A DNA stretch of 64,000 nt from Acidisoma sp965199065 (GCF_965199065.1 NZ_CBDAQN010000003.1:1364001-1428000), one strand, 5' to 3'; shown: positions 15,913 through 25,217, counted from the stretch's first letter. The notes: generated from the letters alone by a model not told the origin. Made by a program: numbers and translations.

Positions 15913-17525
15913 TCGCTTGCCACTTCGTCATCGCGCGGCCGGCCGGCCGCCGTGTATTGCGCCGGCACCTCCCAGAAGGGAACGTATTGGGCAGGCATGC
16001 CGAACCAGGTGTCCCAGTGCCGCGCCATGGCCGCTGACTCCACACTGGTCGTGGCGGCCAGGCTCATCGGCATCGGCCGCACGGGCGCCCGGTGCGAAGC
16101 CGGCGCCACACCGCCATAGGGCAGCCCCGACGCGAGGGCCAGCAGCGCCGCGACCTGTTCCCGGCAGCGCCTCCCCTGGCAGGTGCCCATGCCCGCACGC
16201 GTCAGGCGCTTGACCTGATCGGGGTGCGGCCTGTCGCCCAGCAGACTACGCAAATCCCGCGCGTTGCGGCGTGCCGCCACCGCGCCGTCACCGCTCGCCG
16301 CCATATCCTGATTCAGGTAGCGGGGCGGTCGCAACTCGAGGATTTCGCGCGCGGTCACCTCCTCGCACTGGCAGACATAGGTGGTGTCGCCGGCATCCAA
16401 GACTGCGGCACGGACCCAGGCTAGCCGATCCTCCCCCAGATTTCCGTCCGGTATCACGGCCACAGGAGCCACCAAAGCCGAGATTGCCCGTCGTCCTTCC
16501 GCGGCAGCGATCGCGGGATCAAGCGTCTTGCCCGGCCAGATGCCGGCACAGTCCCCCGCCGCATAGATGCCGGGTTTACTCGTCGCCTGCGCCGCGTCCA
16601 GCACCGGCACGATCCCGCCACGCGCCGCGTCAAAGACCACCCGGCAACCGGCAGCATCGAGCAGTTCCACGACCGGCACGTGACCCACGCCCAGCAGCAC
16701 ACCGTCGCAGGCAATCCGCGTCTCCAGGCCACCGACGCTGCGGCCCTCCGCGTCGACCGGCGCGAGTGTCAGCGCGTCGACCGTTTCAGCGCCCTCTGCC
16801 CGGCGCGGCGCATGGCCGAACAGACACTGCGCGCCTCCTGCCTCCAACTCAGCCACGAGGCTTGCCGGTCCGAGCGGCACGGCGCCGGGATCGACGATGG
16901 CCGCGATCACCACCCCTTTTGCCTGCAGCATGAGCGCCGCCTGCAACGTCTCGGCGCTGGTACCGAGCACGACGACCCGTCGCGGCCGCAGCGCGTCATA
17001 GAGGGTAGCAAGGCGCAACGCGGCGCCGATCCCCATCACGCCCTCCTTCTCCCACCCCTGGAAGGCGAGACCCATGTCGCGGCGACCGGCCGCCACCACG
17101 ATCCGCTCGGCGCCGACCATCCAGGACCGCGTCTCATCCATGAGCCCCGCCACCGGACCCGGCAGCCAGCCGACATCGGCGCCAGGTGCATAGAGACCCC
17201 AGCACGCCGTGCCGAGACGCACATCCACACCGGCCTCGAAGGCCTCCGCAAGCCCTGGCATGGCCGAGACCACCGCTTCCAGCATGGCATTGCGGTTGCG
17301 GACTGCCCCCGTCATGCCGCCGCCGAAATGCAGGGGAAGGCTCTCACCCATCGTCGCGGCGCTGATGGGATTTTCGTCGACTAGAATGACGGATCGCCCG
17401 TCGGATGCCGCCTGCAGCGCCGCGGCAAGACCCGCCGGCCCGGCGCCGATGACGAGGACATCGGTTCGCTCGGCCAAAGGCAGCTCGTTGCCGGCGATGG
17501 ATTTGGGATCAGGCTCGAATGGCAT
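15909..17525 (-). CDS. opine oxidase alpha / HcnB-like FAD and [2Fe-2S] oxidoreductase
   Basis: A 538-residue electron-transfer flavoprotein. The N-terminal FAD fold is LVIGAGPAGLAAALQA and a second nucleotide fold is RVVVLGTSAETLQ. A BFD-like [2Fe-2S] region at the C-terminus has Cys in TYVCQCEEVTAREI and GMGTCQGRRC. This matches the HcnB/OoxA/NoxA subunits that pair with the DAO-type subunit encoded next. The small ferredoxin-like third subunit (HcnA type, about 100 residues) common in such complexes is not encoded in this operon. The stop-start overlap with its neighbour indicates a complex. Confidence 0.86.
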   Translation of the reverse strand: MPFEPDPKSIAGNELPLAERTDVLVIGAGPAGLAAALQAASDGRSVILVDENPISAATMGESLPLHFGGGMTGAVRNRNAMLEAVVSAMPGLAEAFEAGVDVRLGTACWGLYAPGADVGWLPGPVAGLMDETRSWMVGAERIVVAAGRRDMGLAFQGWEKEGVMGIGAALRLATLYDALRPRRVVVLGTSAETLQAALMLQAKGVVIAAIVDPGAVPLGPASLVAELEAGGAQCLFGHAPRRAEGAETVDALTLAPVDAEGRSVGGLETRIACDGVLLGVGHVPVVELLDAAGCRVVFDAARGGIVPVLDAAQATSKPGIYAAGDCAGIWPGKTLDPAIAAAEGRRAISALVAPVAVIPDGNLGEDRLAWVRAAVLDAGDTTYVCQCEEVTAREILELRPPRYLNQDMAASGDGAVAARRNARDLRSLLGDRPHPDQVKRLTRAGMGTCQGRRCREQVAALLALASGLPYGGVAPASHRAPVRPMPMSLAATTSVESAAMARHWDTWFGMPAQYVPFWEVPAQYTAAGRPRDDEVASE

Positions 17526-18600
17526 GGCGCGGGGCGGCCTCCATCGTTGAGTTCCGCTTGCCGATCAGGCGGAGAGTCCGCAGCGCATCGGACCGCGGCG
17601 TGCGGCCGAAACGGCTACGATACGCATGGGCGAAATGACTGGCATTGGCGAAGCCGGTTGCTACCGCGATCTCGACCATCGACATCTCGGTCTGGTGGAG
17701 GAGCGTGCGGGCATGCTCCAATCTTAGCTTCAGTTGAAAGGCGTTCGGGGTCGCGCCCAGATACGCCTGGAACAAGCGCTCCAACTGGCGCAGCGACACC
17801 CCGGCAACGGCGGCCAGTTCCGATCCGCTCGCAGGCTGGTCCAGATGCGCCTCCATATGCGCGAGCGCACGAAGAACGGCGGCGTTCCGAACGCCGAAGC
17901 GCACAACCGGCGCCATGCGCTGCGGATGTTCCCCGCCACGAACCTCGGTCTGGAGAAACCAGTCATTGACGGCAAGCGCAAGGACACTGCCGTGATCCTG
18001 CGCGAGAACCGCATGCATCATATCGAGCGGCGCCGCGCCGCCGGAGCAGGTCAGCCGGTTGCGATCGATCTCAAAGAGGCTGCGCCGCAGGTCCAGAGCT
18101 GGGAACTCTTCCTGGAAGCCCGGCGCCAGCTCCCAGTGCAAGGTAAAACGATACCCGTTCAGCAGGCCGGCCCGCGCGAGCAGATAGGTGCCTGCCGATA
18201 CGCTGCCCATGCGCGTACCTTGCCGTGCGAGCATGGCGAGCCGCCTCTCCGTGTCGGCATCGTGAAGTCCCGTCACCGAGGCACCTGCGCAGACGATCAG
18301 AAGGTCGAGCGAAGCCGCCATCTGCCAGTCGAGATCGGGTGCGATGCTGATGCCGTTGGACGCCTGCGCCGGCAGGCCGAAAGGCGTCAGATGATGCCAG
18401 CTGTAGAGCGCGCGGTCGGCCAGGACATTGGCCGCCCGCAACGGTTCGATCGCCGAAGCATAGGGCAGCAACGGGAAGCCCGGCATCAGCAGGAAGCCGA
18501 TGCGCGTCGGCCGCTCCGAGGGTGGGAAGATGGCGCTTATGACGCTACCCTTTCGCGTCCCACGCCCAGCTGCCTGGGCGACAGTTTGCCGCAATACCAA
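17509..18600 (-). CDS. GlxA-type transcriptional regulator (DJ-1/PfpI + AraC HTH)
   Basis: Up to 363 residues. The N-terminal half is a DJ-1/PfpI-like ligand domain (IGFLLMPGFPLLPYASAIEP onward, with a VSAGTYLLARAGLL stretch), and the C-terminal third is an AraC/XylS double helix-turn-helix (ELAAVAGVSLRQLERLFQAY; ATGFANASHFAHAYRSRFG). Relatives such as GbdR and CdhR control glycine-betaine and carnitine catabolism. It lies inside the operon, overlapping the end of the Rieske gene, and probably activates it. The start is uncertain: the frame opens with TTG at 18600 and no ATG with a good ribosome site is seen before the conserved domain. Confidence 0.85.
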   Translation of the reverse strand: MVLRQTVAQAAGRGTRKGSVISAIFPPSERPTRIGFLLMPGFPLLPYASAIEPLRAANVLADRALYSWHHLTPFGLPAQASNGISIAPDLDWQMAASLDLLIVCAGASVTGLHDADTERRLAMLARQGTRMGSVSAGTYLLARAGLLNGYRFTLHWELAPGFQEEFPALDLRRSLFEIDRNRLTCSGGAAPLDMMHAVLAQDHGSVLALAVNDWFLQTEVRGGEHPQRMAPVVRFGVRNAAVLRALAHMEAHLDQPASGSELAAVAGVSLRQLERLFQAYLGATPNAFQLKLRLEHARTLLHQTEMSMVEIAVATGFANASHFAHAYRSRFGRTPRSDALRTLRLIGKRNSTMEAAPRHAIRA

Positions 18601-19799
18601 TCGACAAACTTCAGAACGCCCGCCTCCAGGCTCGGGGAATAGGGGCCGGCCCGGTAGCCGGAGGACCGCACGCCCGCCTGGTTACGCTCGACCAGGGCCT
18701 TGTCCTGATCATTGGTGACCCTCCAGACCTTGGTCAGCTTCTCGATCGTATAGTCGACCCCCTCGACCGCATCCGCGTCGACCAGCCATTTCGTGGTGAC
18801 CATTGTCTCCTCGGGGCCGATCGGCAGCATGCGAACCAGCACCGTGTAGTCATTCAGACAGTGATTGAAGGTAGAGGGATAATGAACCCAGCGCAGGGAG
18901 CCGTAGGCATCCGCGGGCGACTGCCCTAAGGGCCGCGAGACCGCCGGGCTGCCATCCATGGTGATCGACTGCGCGCTTCCGGTGAAGGGAAGGCGCGCCG
19001 CGCGGTAATCCGGCCCCTCCGCGACGCTGGCAGTGAAGCCCGCCCTGTCCCATTTATCCCAATAACCCCGGATCAGCGCGTTCTGTTCCGGATTTGCAAA
19101 ATCATAAATGTCGAGGAACGTAATCATCAACTCGCTATGGCCTGTCGCGCAGTGGTAGCATTCGCGCGAGTTTTCCATGACCATCTTCCAGTTGCCGTGT
19201 TCGATGAGGTTGTCCTCATAGGCAAGCTTGGCATTCTCAAGCCCATGCGGCGCCAGTTGCGTCGTCATTGCTTCCTGGAAGGGCGCGAAGTCGGGCGGCT
19301 CCTCGGCGAGGCAGACGTAGATCGTGCCGCCAGCAGTTCTCAGATGAACGGGAAGAAGCGGAAATTCCTCCGGCTTGAAATCCTCGGGCATGTATTTGGC
19401 ATGGGCAAGAGTGCCGTCGAGCCGATAGGTCCAGCGATGATACGGGCAGATGAGAGCGGGGGTATGTCCGTGTGACGCTTCGCACAGCTTGAAGCCGCGA
19501 TGCCGGCAGGTGTTGTGGAAGGCACGCAACTCTCCCTGCCGATCGCGCAGGACAATGATCGGGGTGGGACCGATCATCGCCGTCATGAAATTGCCCGGCT
19601 TGGGGATCTCGCAGCTGGCGCCGATGAAGATCCACTCGCGCTCGAAGATGACCGCCAGATCCATCGCGTAGATGTCGGGGTCCGTGTAGAAATTGCCTGG
19701 CAGGCCATAGCCGGGCCGCCGCTGCGCCAGGAGGCTGCGCACGTGCTCGGAGGTCATCCGTGCGGGGATGAGGGAGGTTTCCGAAGAAAACGCGTTCAT
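18537..19799 (-). CDS. Rieske non-haem iron oxygenase alpha subunit (betaine demethylase-like)
   Basis: A 420-residue ring-hydroxylating-type oxygenase. The Rieske [2Fe-2S] ligands are C98, H100, C118 and H121 (TCRHRGF ... ICPYHRW). The mononuclear iron site includes H216 and H221 in RECYHCATGHSE, with E213 in the bridging position. Close relatives are the quaternary-ammonium oxygenases GbcA, Stc2 and CntA, which remove a methyl group or split carnitine. AGGA precedes the ATG at 19799. Downstream in the same operon are amine-oxidising flavoproteins, fitting stepwise N-demethylation. No GbcB/CntB-type reductase gene is nearby, so electrons must come from elsewhere or from the 538-residue iron-sulfur flavoprotein. 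Confidence 0.87.
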   Translation of the reverse strand: MNAFSSETSLIPARMTSEHVRSLLAQRRPGYGLPGNFYTDPDIYAMDLAVIFEREWIFIGASCEIPKPGNFMTAMIGPTPIIVLRDRQGELRAFHNTCRHRGFKLCEASHGHTPALICPYHRWTYRLDGTLAHAKYMPEDFKPEEFPLLPVHLRTAGGTIYVCLAEEPPDFAPFQEAMTTQLAPHGLENAKLAYEDNLIEHGNWKMVMENSRECYHCATGHSELMITFLDIYDFANPEQNALIRGYWDKWDRAGFTASVAEGPDYRAARLPFTGSAQSITMDGSPAVSRPLGQSPADAYGSLRWVHYPSTFNHCLNDYTVLVRMLPIGPEETMVTTKWLVDADAVEGVDYTIEKLTKVWRVTNDQDKALVERNQAGVRSSGYRAGPYSPSLEAGVLKFVDWYCGKLSPRQLGVGRERVAS

Positions 19800-19892
19800 G
19801 CCGTCTAATCCTTGGGCTTCCTCACATGCGGTGCATGCGCCGGCTACCGACGCAATCTGCCGCACAGGATAGAGGCGTGCTGTCGTCAAGGC

Positions 19893-19921
19893 GACATCAT
19901 ATGTCCGAAAGTCGACATGTC
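19893..19921 (-). promoter_or_regulatory. paired GACAT/ATGTC operator upstream of the Rieske operon
   Basis: About 95-120 bases upstream of the Rieske start lie GACAT-N3-ATGTC (19893-19905) and, 8 bases on, the palindrome GACATGTC (19914-19921). Two such sites sharing the same half-site suggest a binding region for a regulator, perhaps the GlxA-type protein encoded in the operon. No protein-binding data are available, so the assignment is inference. Confidence 0.45.
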
Positions 19922-19960
19922 TGCCTCAAATGACGGCACCGCTTGTAAGGCGAGCGGGGC

Positions 19961-20881
19961 TCAACCTGGCGGATGGTGCTCTATCCAGTGCCGGGCGATC
20001 GCGTCTCGCCCTGTGAGCCAGACGCCCTCATGCCGTTGGATATGGTCGAGAAGCCGGGCCAGCCCCGCGATGCGGCCGGGGCGTCCGATGATGCGGCTGT
20101 GCAGCCCCACAGACATCATGCGCGGTCGCCCTTCCCTCCCCTGCCGGTAGAGCCAATCGAACGCGTCCCTGCAATAGGTGAAGAAGTCGTTGCTCGTTGC
20201 GAAGTCCCCGCCCCGCGTCATGCGCGCATCGTTATTGTCGAGCGAGTACGGCACAATCAGATGCGGTTTGCCGCTGACCTCGGTCCAATAGGGAAGGTCA
20301 TCGTTATAGGCGTCGCAATCAAACAGGAAGCCGCCATGCTCGACCACCAGCCGGCGCGTATTGGCGCTCGGACGCCCGGTATACCAGCCGATCGGGGCGC
20401 GCCCGATAATCGTTGTGATTGCCTCGGCATTGCGGGCGATCTCCGCCCGTTCCACCTCCTCCGGCACGCCATGATAGTCGATCCAGCGATAGCCGTGACA
20501 GACGACATCGAAGCCACTCGCTTTGATTTCGGCCGCGGCGGCCGGGTTGCGCTCCAACGCCATGCCGACCGCATAGATCGTCGCCTGACAGCCTCTGTCG
20601 CGCAGCAGCTGCATGATCGTCCAGAAGCCAGCGCGGCTGCCATATTCGAAGGTCGACTCGACATTGAGGTCGCGCCCACCCTGCAGCGGCGTGGTGACGC
20701 CGGCATCCGTCAGCGCATACTCCGCGTGGCGATCGCCGTGCAGCAGGCTGTATTCGCCACCTTCCTCCACATTCAGAACGATGGACACCGCGATCCTGGC
20801 GTCGTTTGGCCAAGCTGGGTCCGGTGGCTGGCCGCCATAGCCGATCAGGTCACGCGGATAGCTCGCTTCGCCGGGCGCCAT
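19961..20881 (-). CDS. puuE: polysaccharide-deacetylase family allantoinase (PuuE-like)
   Basis: A 306-residue NodB-fold protein. Its length, its RDLIGYGGQPPDPAWPN start and the segment VLNVEEGGEYSLLHGD match the metal-independent allantoinase PuuE, which opens allantoin to allantoate during purine breakdown. The catalytic-domain cores TFEYGSRAGFW and HGYRWIDY are present. It sits 21 bases after the M20 amidohydrolase gene on the same strand, so the two probably form one transcript acting in sequence. A deacetylase acting on another amide cannot be excluded. Confidence 0.75.
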   Translation of the reverse strand: MAPGEASYPRDLIGYGGQPPDPAWPNDARIAVSIVLNVEEGGEYSLLHGDRHAEYALTDAGVTTPLQGGRDLNVESTFEYGSRAGFWTIMQLLRDRGCQATIYAVGMALERNPAAAAEIKASGFDVVCHGYRWIDYHGVPEEVERAEIARNAEAITTIIGRAPIGWYTGRPSANTRRLVVEHGGFLFDCDAYNDDLPYWTEVSGKPHLIVPYSLDNNDARMTRGGDFATSNDFFTYCRDAFDWLYRQGREGRPRMMSVGLHSRIIGRPGRIAGLARLLDHIQRHEGVWLTGRDAIARHWIEHHPPG

Positions 20882-20902
20882 TATTCGATCCTCGCCAGTC
20901 AG

Positions 20903-22153
20903 CTAAGCGACGGCTGCGCTGCAAGATGATTTCAGGAGCCGCGTGAGCAGCATGACCGCGGCATCGAAGTCATCGAGCGCCATCGCCTCATCCGGATTGT
21001 GGCTGCCATTGGCATTGCGGATGAAGATCATCGCGCTTGGAATTTTCATCTGGGCGAAGATCGCCGCATCATGCCCGGCGCCACTGGCCATTTCATACGG
21101 ATGGTCGGAGAGGTTCAGAAGCGTTTGGCGCAGCCGCGCGTCCATCATGGCGGGAGGAGAATAGCTGGTCGCCCCGAGATCAAAGCGGACACGGAACTGC
21201 TCTTCGAACCGCTCCGCGGCAACGCGCGCCTCGCTCGCCGCCGCTTCCATGACGGCATCGGCGGTGCTGCGGATGTCCAGCACAAAGCGCGTTTCACCCG
21301 CGACCTTGCTCGGCCCATGCATCGCAGCGTCGGTGAAGAACTCGCCGCTCGTCAGCACCAGATCGTCACCTCGCGCCTCGATGCGCGCCCAGTACTCGTT
21401 CATGTGGTGCAACAGGGCGACGGTGGCGGCCACGGCATCCTGGCGATGCCGGCGCGGCACGGCGCCCGAATGCGCGTACGCGCCCACGCAACGCGCGTTG
21501 CGGAAGCGCAGACAACCGCGGATACCGGTGACAACGGCGACCGGAAGACCCTCGCCGATAAGCTCCGGCCCCTGCTCGATATGCACCTCCAGATAAGCCC
21601 GAACGCTGACGGGATCGAGCAAGCGGCGGCGCTCCCGGATGGCGCCGGCATCGAAGCCGCCTGCCGTCATCGTATCGGCGAGGCTGCGCTGCGTATCAAA
21701 TCGCCGAACCTCAAGACATTTGGGATCAAGCAGCCCGAAAGCGCCGGCACTACCAAGATAAGGCACATCGAACCACGCCGATTCCTCCCCCCGGATGCCC
21801 ATCACCGCAATATCCCAAGGCGGCACGACGTTGTCCGCACGCAAGCGGGCGATGGCACAAAGCCCGGCGACAACGCCTGCAGCACCGTCGAAATTCCCGC
21901 CCTGCGGCACGCTATCGAGATGTGAGCCGATCACGATGCGCGGCTGCGTGCGATCATGGCCCGGCATCGTCATCGTCAGGTTGCCGATCGCGTCGACGGC
22001 GCATTCAAGACCCAGCGTTTCCGCCGACTGACGAATGATGTCGTGCGCCGCCTGCTCTCCAGCCCCGTAGGTATCGCGCTGGATGCCGCGCCCCTGTCGC
22101 GTCGCCTGATCAAGCGCGAGGAACAGTTTTGCTGCGAGGTCGCTCGTTGGCAT
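20903..22153 (-). CDS. M20 family amidohydrolase (allantoate amidohydrolase / carbamoylase-like)
   Basis: A 416-residue Zn-dependent amidase of the AllC/HyuC group. Metal-site motifs are IGSHLDSVPQGGNFDGAAG and IRGEESAWF, with HIEQGPELIGEGLPVAVVTG and a late GAGHDAAIFAQ. These enzymes hydrolyse allantoate, ureidoglycine or N-carbamoyl amino acids. Placed just before a PuuE-like allantoinase gene, allantoate is the most economical substrate. The start at 22153 is the first Met before the conserved region; the frame is open further upstream to 22252. Confidence 0.8.
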   Translation of the reverse strand: MPTSDLAAKLFLALDQATRQGRGIQRDTYGAGEQAAHDIIRQSAETLGLECAVDAIGNLTMTMPGHDRTQPRIVIGSHLDSVPQGGNFDGAAGVVAGLCAIARLRADNVVPPWDIAVMGIRGEESAWFDVPYLGSAGAFGLLDPKCLEVRRFDTQRSLADTMTAGGFDAGAIRERRRLLDPVSVRAYLEVHIEQGPELIGEGLPVAVVTGIRGCLRFRNARCVGAYAHSGAVPRRHRQDAVAATVALLHHMNEYWARIEARGDDLVLTSGEFFTDAAMHGPSKVAGETRFVLDIRSTADAVMEAAASEARVAAERFEEQFRVRFDLGATSYSPPAMMDARLRQTLLNLSDHPYEMASGAGHDAAIFAQMKIPSAMIFIRNANGSHNPDEAMALDDFDAAVMLLTRLLKSSCSAAVA

Positions 22154-22254
22154 ACTTCCGTTGGAAATAAGAAATTCCTCTGCCAGCCGATTGAGACGTG
22201 CCGAAAGATGCTGCGGACTCAATGACCGTAACACAGAACAGGGAAGCCGCACGA

Positions 22255-23031
22255 ATGTCCAGATTACTCGAAGGCAAGGTCGCCGCCGTGACCGGCGCCA
22301 GCTCCGGCATCGGCCGCGCCATCGCGCTCAGCTTTGCGGCGGAAGGCGCCCGTGTCGCCTTGTCGGACATCACGACCGAACCGAAGGAGGGCGGCGAGCA
22401 GACGCTCGATCTCGTTCGTCAGGCGGGCGGCGACGGGATGTATACGCGGGTCGATGTGTCGCTTTGGGCGGACGTCGATGCCTGGATCGGCGATATCGTC
22501 CGAGAGTTCGGCCGTCTCGACGTCATCGTCAACAATGCGGCGACATACTCGGGCACGGCGCTTGTCGAGACGACCTCGGCCCAGTGGGAGGAGGTGATGG
22601 GTGTCAATATGACGGGCATGTTCAACGGCTGCAAACGCGCGGTGCAGCAGATGCTCACGCAAGAACCGGTGGCAGAGTCGCGCGGGCGGATCATCAACCT
22701 CGGTTCGCAGCAGGGGATCGTCACCTCGCCGCGCGATACCGCCTATGGTGTCAGCAAGGCGGGCGCCATTTATATCACCCGGCAGATCGCGGTTGACTAC
22801 GCAAAGGACCTGATCATCTGCAATTCCATCTCTCCGGGCAAAGTGGTCACAGGCAAACCCGGCCTGCCGATGGACCCGGCCCTGATGGAGAATGCCCGGC
22901 GCCGCACCCCGTGGCCGCGTCTCGGCCGGCCGCAGGATATCGCGAACGCCGCCGTATTCCTGGCCAGCGACCGCGCCACCTTCATCACGGGCAGCAATCT
23001 GGTCGTCGACGGCGGCTGGCTCGCCGGCTGA
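22255..23031 (+). CDS. short-chain dehydrogenase/reductase
   Basis: A 258-residue classical SDR. The cofactor motif TGASSGIGRAIA is near residue 12, NNAA near 90, and the catalytic Tyr-Lys pair is in TAYGVSKAGAIY. The C-terminus has the usual ITGSNLVVDGGWLAG ending. GGAAG eight bases before the ATG at 22255 supports this start over the in-frame ATGs at 22198 and 22222. It is divergent from the M20 gene, with overlapping 5' regions. The substrate is unknown. Confidence 0.85.
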   Translation: MSRLLEGKVAAVTGASSGIGRAIALSFAAEGARVALSDITTEPKEGGEQTLDLVRQAGGDGMYTRVDVSLWADVDAWIGDIVREFGRLDVIVNNAATYSGTALVETTSAQWEEVMGVNMTGMFNGCKRAVQQMLTQEPVAESRGRIINLGSQQGIVTSPRDTAYGVSKAGAIYITRQIAVDYAKDLIICNSISPGKVVTGKPGLPMDPALMENARRRTPWPRLGRPQDIANAAVFLASDRATFITGSNLVVDGGWLAG

Positions 23032-23049
23032 CGCGGCGGCCGTGTTTGA

Positions 23050-23880
23050 CTACTTCACGAGCCTCGGCGCTCCAACATCGGCCCCGGACGGATCGAGCCC
23101 ATAAGATTTCAGGAAGCCTGCGATCCTGCCGTCCGTGTGCATCGTCATGATATCGGCATCCATCGCAGCCCCGAGCGAGGCATTGGCCTTCGTATAGGGA
23201 AAGCCCGATTGCGCGGCCTGGATGGATGCCTGGACTCGCGGATCCGGCTCGGCCACCTTGATGATGATCCCCCGGTAGCCGCCGCGCTTCTGCGCGTATG
23301 CTCCCGTGCCGTAGCTATCGACGCCGATCTCAATGCGTCCGGCCTCGAGATCCTGCGCGAGCGCGACCGGATTGGGGTAAAGCCTTAGGTTGGAGCCCAG
23401 CAGTTTCTGAAGTTCGGCCACCCAGAGGAAGCCGGAGACCGTGCCGACCTGCTTGCCCATCATCGACGCGACAGTCGACACGCCATCCTTCGAATAGATG
23501 CCCATCTGGTCGAGATAGGTCGGCGCCGACAGGCCCAGCACCTGCGCTCGGGCGGCAGTGCGATACCAGTCGCCCGCGGCCACGTCGGCCTTGCCTGCCA
23601 GCACATACTGGATCGTGGCCGCCGGATCGACGACGACCGGCGTCAGCGTCAGGCATTCCGCTGTGGCGACGCCTTGCAGGATGTCGCCGTCGACGCCGCT
23701 GATCTGTGCACCGCCGGTCACCGCGAAGGGCGGATACTCGTAGATGGCGACGGTCAGCTTACCGGGACTGACGGTCGATGCGATCGTGTGGGCCGGGGTG
23801 CAGGCCTCTGCGGCGGCGCTGCCGAGCAGAGACGCGATGGCTGTGCCGGCGAGGATGGTCAGGCGGAGACGACGTTGCAT
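23050..23880 (-). CDS. amino-acid ABC transporter substrate-binding protein
   Basis: A 276-residue periplasmic protein of SBP family 3. A signal peptide is visible (MQRRLRLTILAGTAIASLLG, cleavage probably after SAAAEA). The mature part starts LTVAIYEYPPFAV, with GVDGDILQGVA and later QVGTVSGFLW. It is the last gene of the ATPase-permease-permease-SBP operon read from 25993 downward. Ligand identity (polar amino acid, opine or similar) cannot be deduced. Its stop is 18 bases from the convergent SDR stop. Confidence 0.88.
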   Translation of the reverse strand: MQRRLRLTILAGTAIASLLGSAAAEACTPAHTIASTVSPGKLTVAIYEYPPFAVTGGAQISGVDGDILQGVATAECLTLTPVVVDPAATIQYVLAGKADVAAGDWYRTAARAQVLGLSAPTYLDQMGIYSKDGVSTVASMMGKQVGTVSGFLWVAELQKLLGSNLRLYPNPVALAQDLEAGRIEIGVDSYGTGAYAQKRGGYRGIIIKVAEPDPRVQASIQAAQSGFPYTKANASLGAAMDADIMTMHTDGRIAGFLKSYGLDPSGADVGAPRLVK

Positions 23881-23916
23881 CTGCGGTCCTTGATCGGTTG
23901 AAGGTGAGACAGAGAC

Positions 23917-24576
23917 TCAGGCCGCATGCCTGCCGAGCCGCCGCTCGAGCCACGAGACGCAGATCGTGGCCGGAATGCAGACGACGGCGAACATGAGCGC
24001 GGCAAGCAGGAAGATCGGCATGTAATGGAACGTGTTCGATCCGACCATGTAGGCCTGGCTGACGACCTCGGGCAGCGCTATCGTGAAACAGAGAGACGTG
24101 GCCTGCAGCATCAGGATCGAAAAGCCGAGCAGCGCGGGAAACGCGACGCGCAGGCCCTGCGGCAGGATGACGTACCAGAGCGTATCGGCCTGATTGAGAC
24201 CGGCGGCGAGGGCCGCCTCGCGTTGCCCATGCGGCACCGCCTCGATCCCCGCGCGAATGATCTCGCTGGTGTAGGCGCCGGTGGTCCAGGCGAGCGCCAG
24301 GCTCGCCGCGGTGAAGGAGGACAGGGTCAGGCCTGCGCTCGGCAACCCGAAATAGGCGAACTGAAGCAGGATGAGCGCCGGCGCTCCCCGCCCGATCTCG
24401 ACCACGGCCAGTGAAATCCAATGCACGACGGCTCCCGCCGACCTGACGCCGAGCGCCAGCAGGAGGCCGAGAGGCAAGCCGAGCGCGAGGCAGACCGCCG
24501 TCACCTTGAGACTGAGCACGAAGCCCGTCAGCAGTGTCGGGAACCAGGTCCCCCAGAAGGCCAGAAGCGTGCTCAC
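23917..24576 (-). CDS. amino-acid ABC transporter permease
   Basis: A 219-residue inner-membrane permease of the HisM/ArtM type with about five hydrophobic helices. The coupling (EAA) loop is VPHGQREAALAAGLNQADTL followed by ILPQGLRVAFP. The GTG start at 24576 overlaps the upstream permease stop (GTGA); the larger open frame upstream is the shadow of that gene. It pairs with the next permease as the heterodimeric membrane domain. Confidence 0.87.
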   Translation of the reverse strand: MSTLLAFWGTWFPTLLTGFVLSLKVTAVCLALGLPLGLLLALGVRSAGAVVHWISLAVVEIGRGAPALILLQFAYFGLPSAGLTLSSFTAASLALAWTTGAYTSEIIRAGIEAVPHGQREAALAAGLNQADTLWYVILPQGLRVAFPALLGFSILMLQATSLCFTIALPEVVSQAYMVGSNTFHYMPIFLLAALMFAVVCIPATICVSWLERRLGRHAA

Positions 24577-25217
24577 ACCGCCACCCGGGCGCGCAGACGC
24601 CGGTCGGTCCAGCGTGCCGTCCAGGCGATCGGCAGGCTGATGAGGACATAGAGCAGCCCGGCGGCAGCATACACATCGAGGCCGCGAAACGTCTCCTGCG
24701 ACACATGATAGGCGTGGAAGGCGATCTCGTGCACGCCGATGGCCGAGGCGACGGCCGTGTCCTTGAGCAGGCCGATGCCGTAGGTCGTGGCGGACGGCAG
24801 GGCGATGCGCATCAACTGCGGCGCCACCACGTCGATGAAGCGATGTCGCGCCGAGAGGCTGAGGGCGGCCGCGGCCTCCCACTGCCCAATATGGATCGCG
24901 GAGAGCGCGCCCCGGTAGATCTCCGCCATGTTGGCGGCGGTGATGAGCCCGAGGCCAATCGCCGCCGAGGAGAAGGGGTCGAGCTGGAGATACCCGAAGC
25001 CGATGCCGAAAAAGATGATGAACAGCCAGACGATCGGCGGGATCGCGCGAAAGATCAGGATGACGGCGGTCGCCATGAAACGGATGACGCCGAACCTCGA
25101 AAGCCGGAGGGCGCAGAGCGGCAGCCCGAGCAGAGCCCCGATGGCGAAGGCCGCCAGCGTCAGCGCGATCGTCAGCGGAACGCCGACGAGGATGGCCGCC
25201 ACGTCGTGGCCGATCAT
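24573..25217 (-). CDS. amino-acid ABC transporter permease
   Basis: A 214-residue permease, the partner of the downstream one. The coupling loop is IGQWEAAAALSLSARHRFID with the APQLMRIALPS continuation. The ATG at 25217 overlaps the ATPase stop by 4 bases. Hydrophobic helices fill most of residues 8-75 and 85-105, then 145-160 and 180-200. Confidence 0.87.
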   Translation of the reverse strand: MIGHDVAAILVGVPLTIALTLAAFAIGALLGLPLCALRLSRFGVIRFMATAVILIFRAIPPIVWLFIIFFGIGFGYLQLDPFSSAAIGLGLITAANMAEIYRGALSAIHIGQWEAAAALSLSARHRFIDVVAPQLMRIALPSATTYGIGLLKDTAVASAIGVHEIAFHAYHVSQETFRGLDVYAAAGLLYVLISLPIAWTARWTDRRLRARVAV

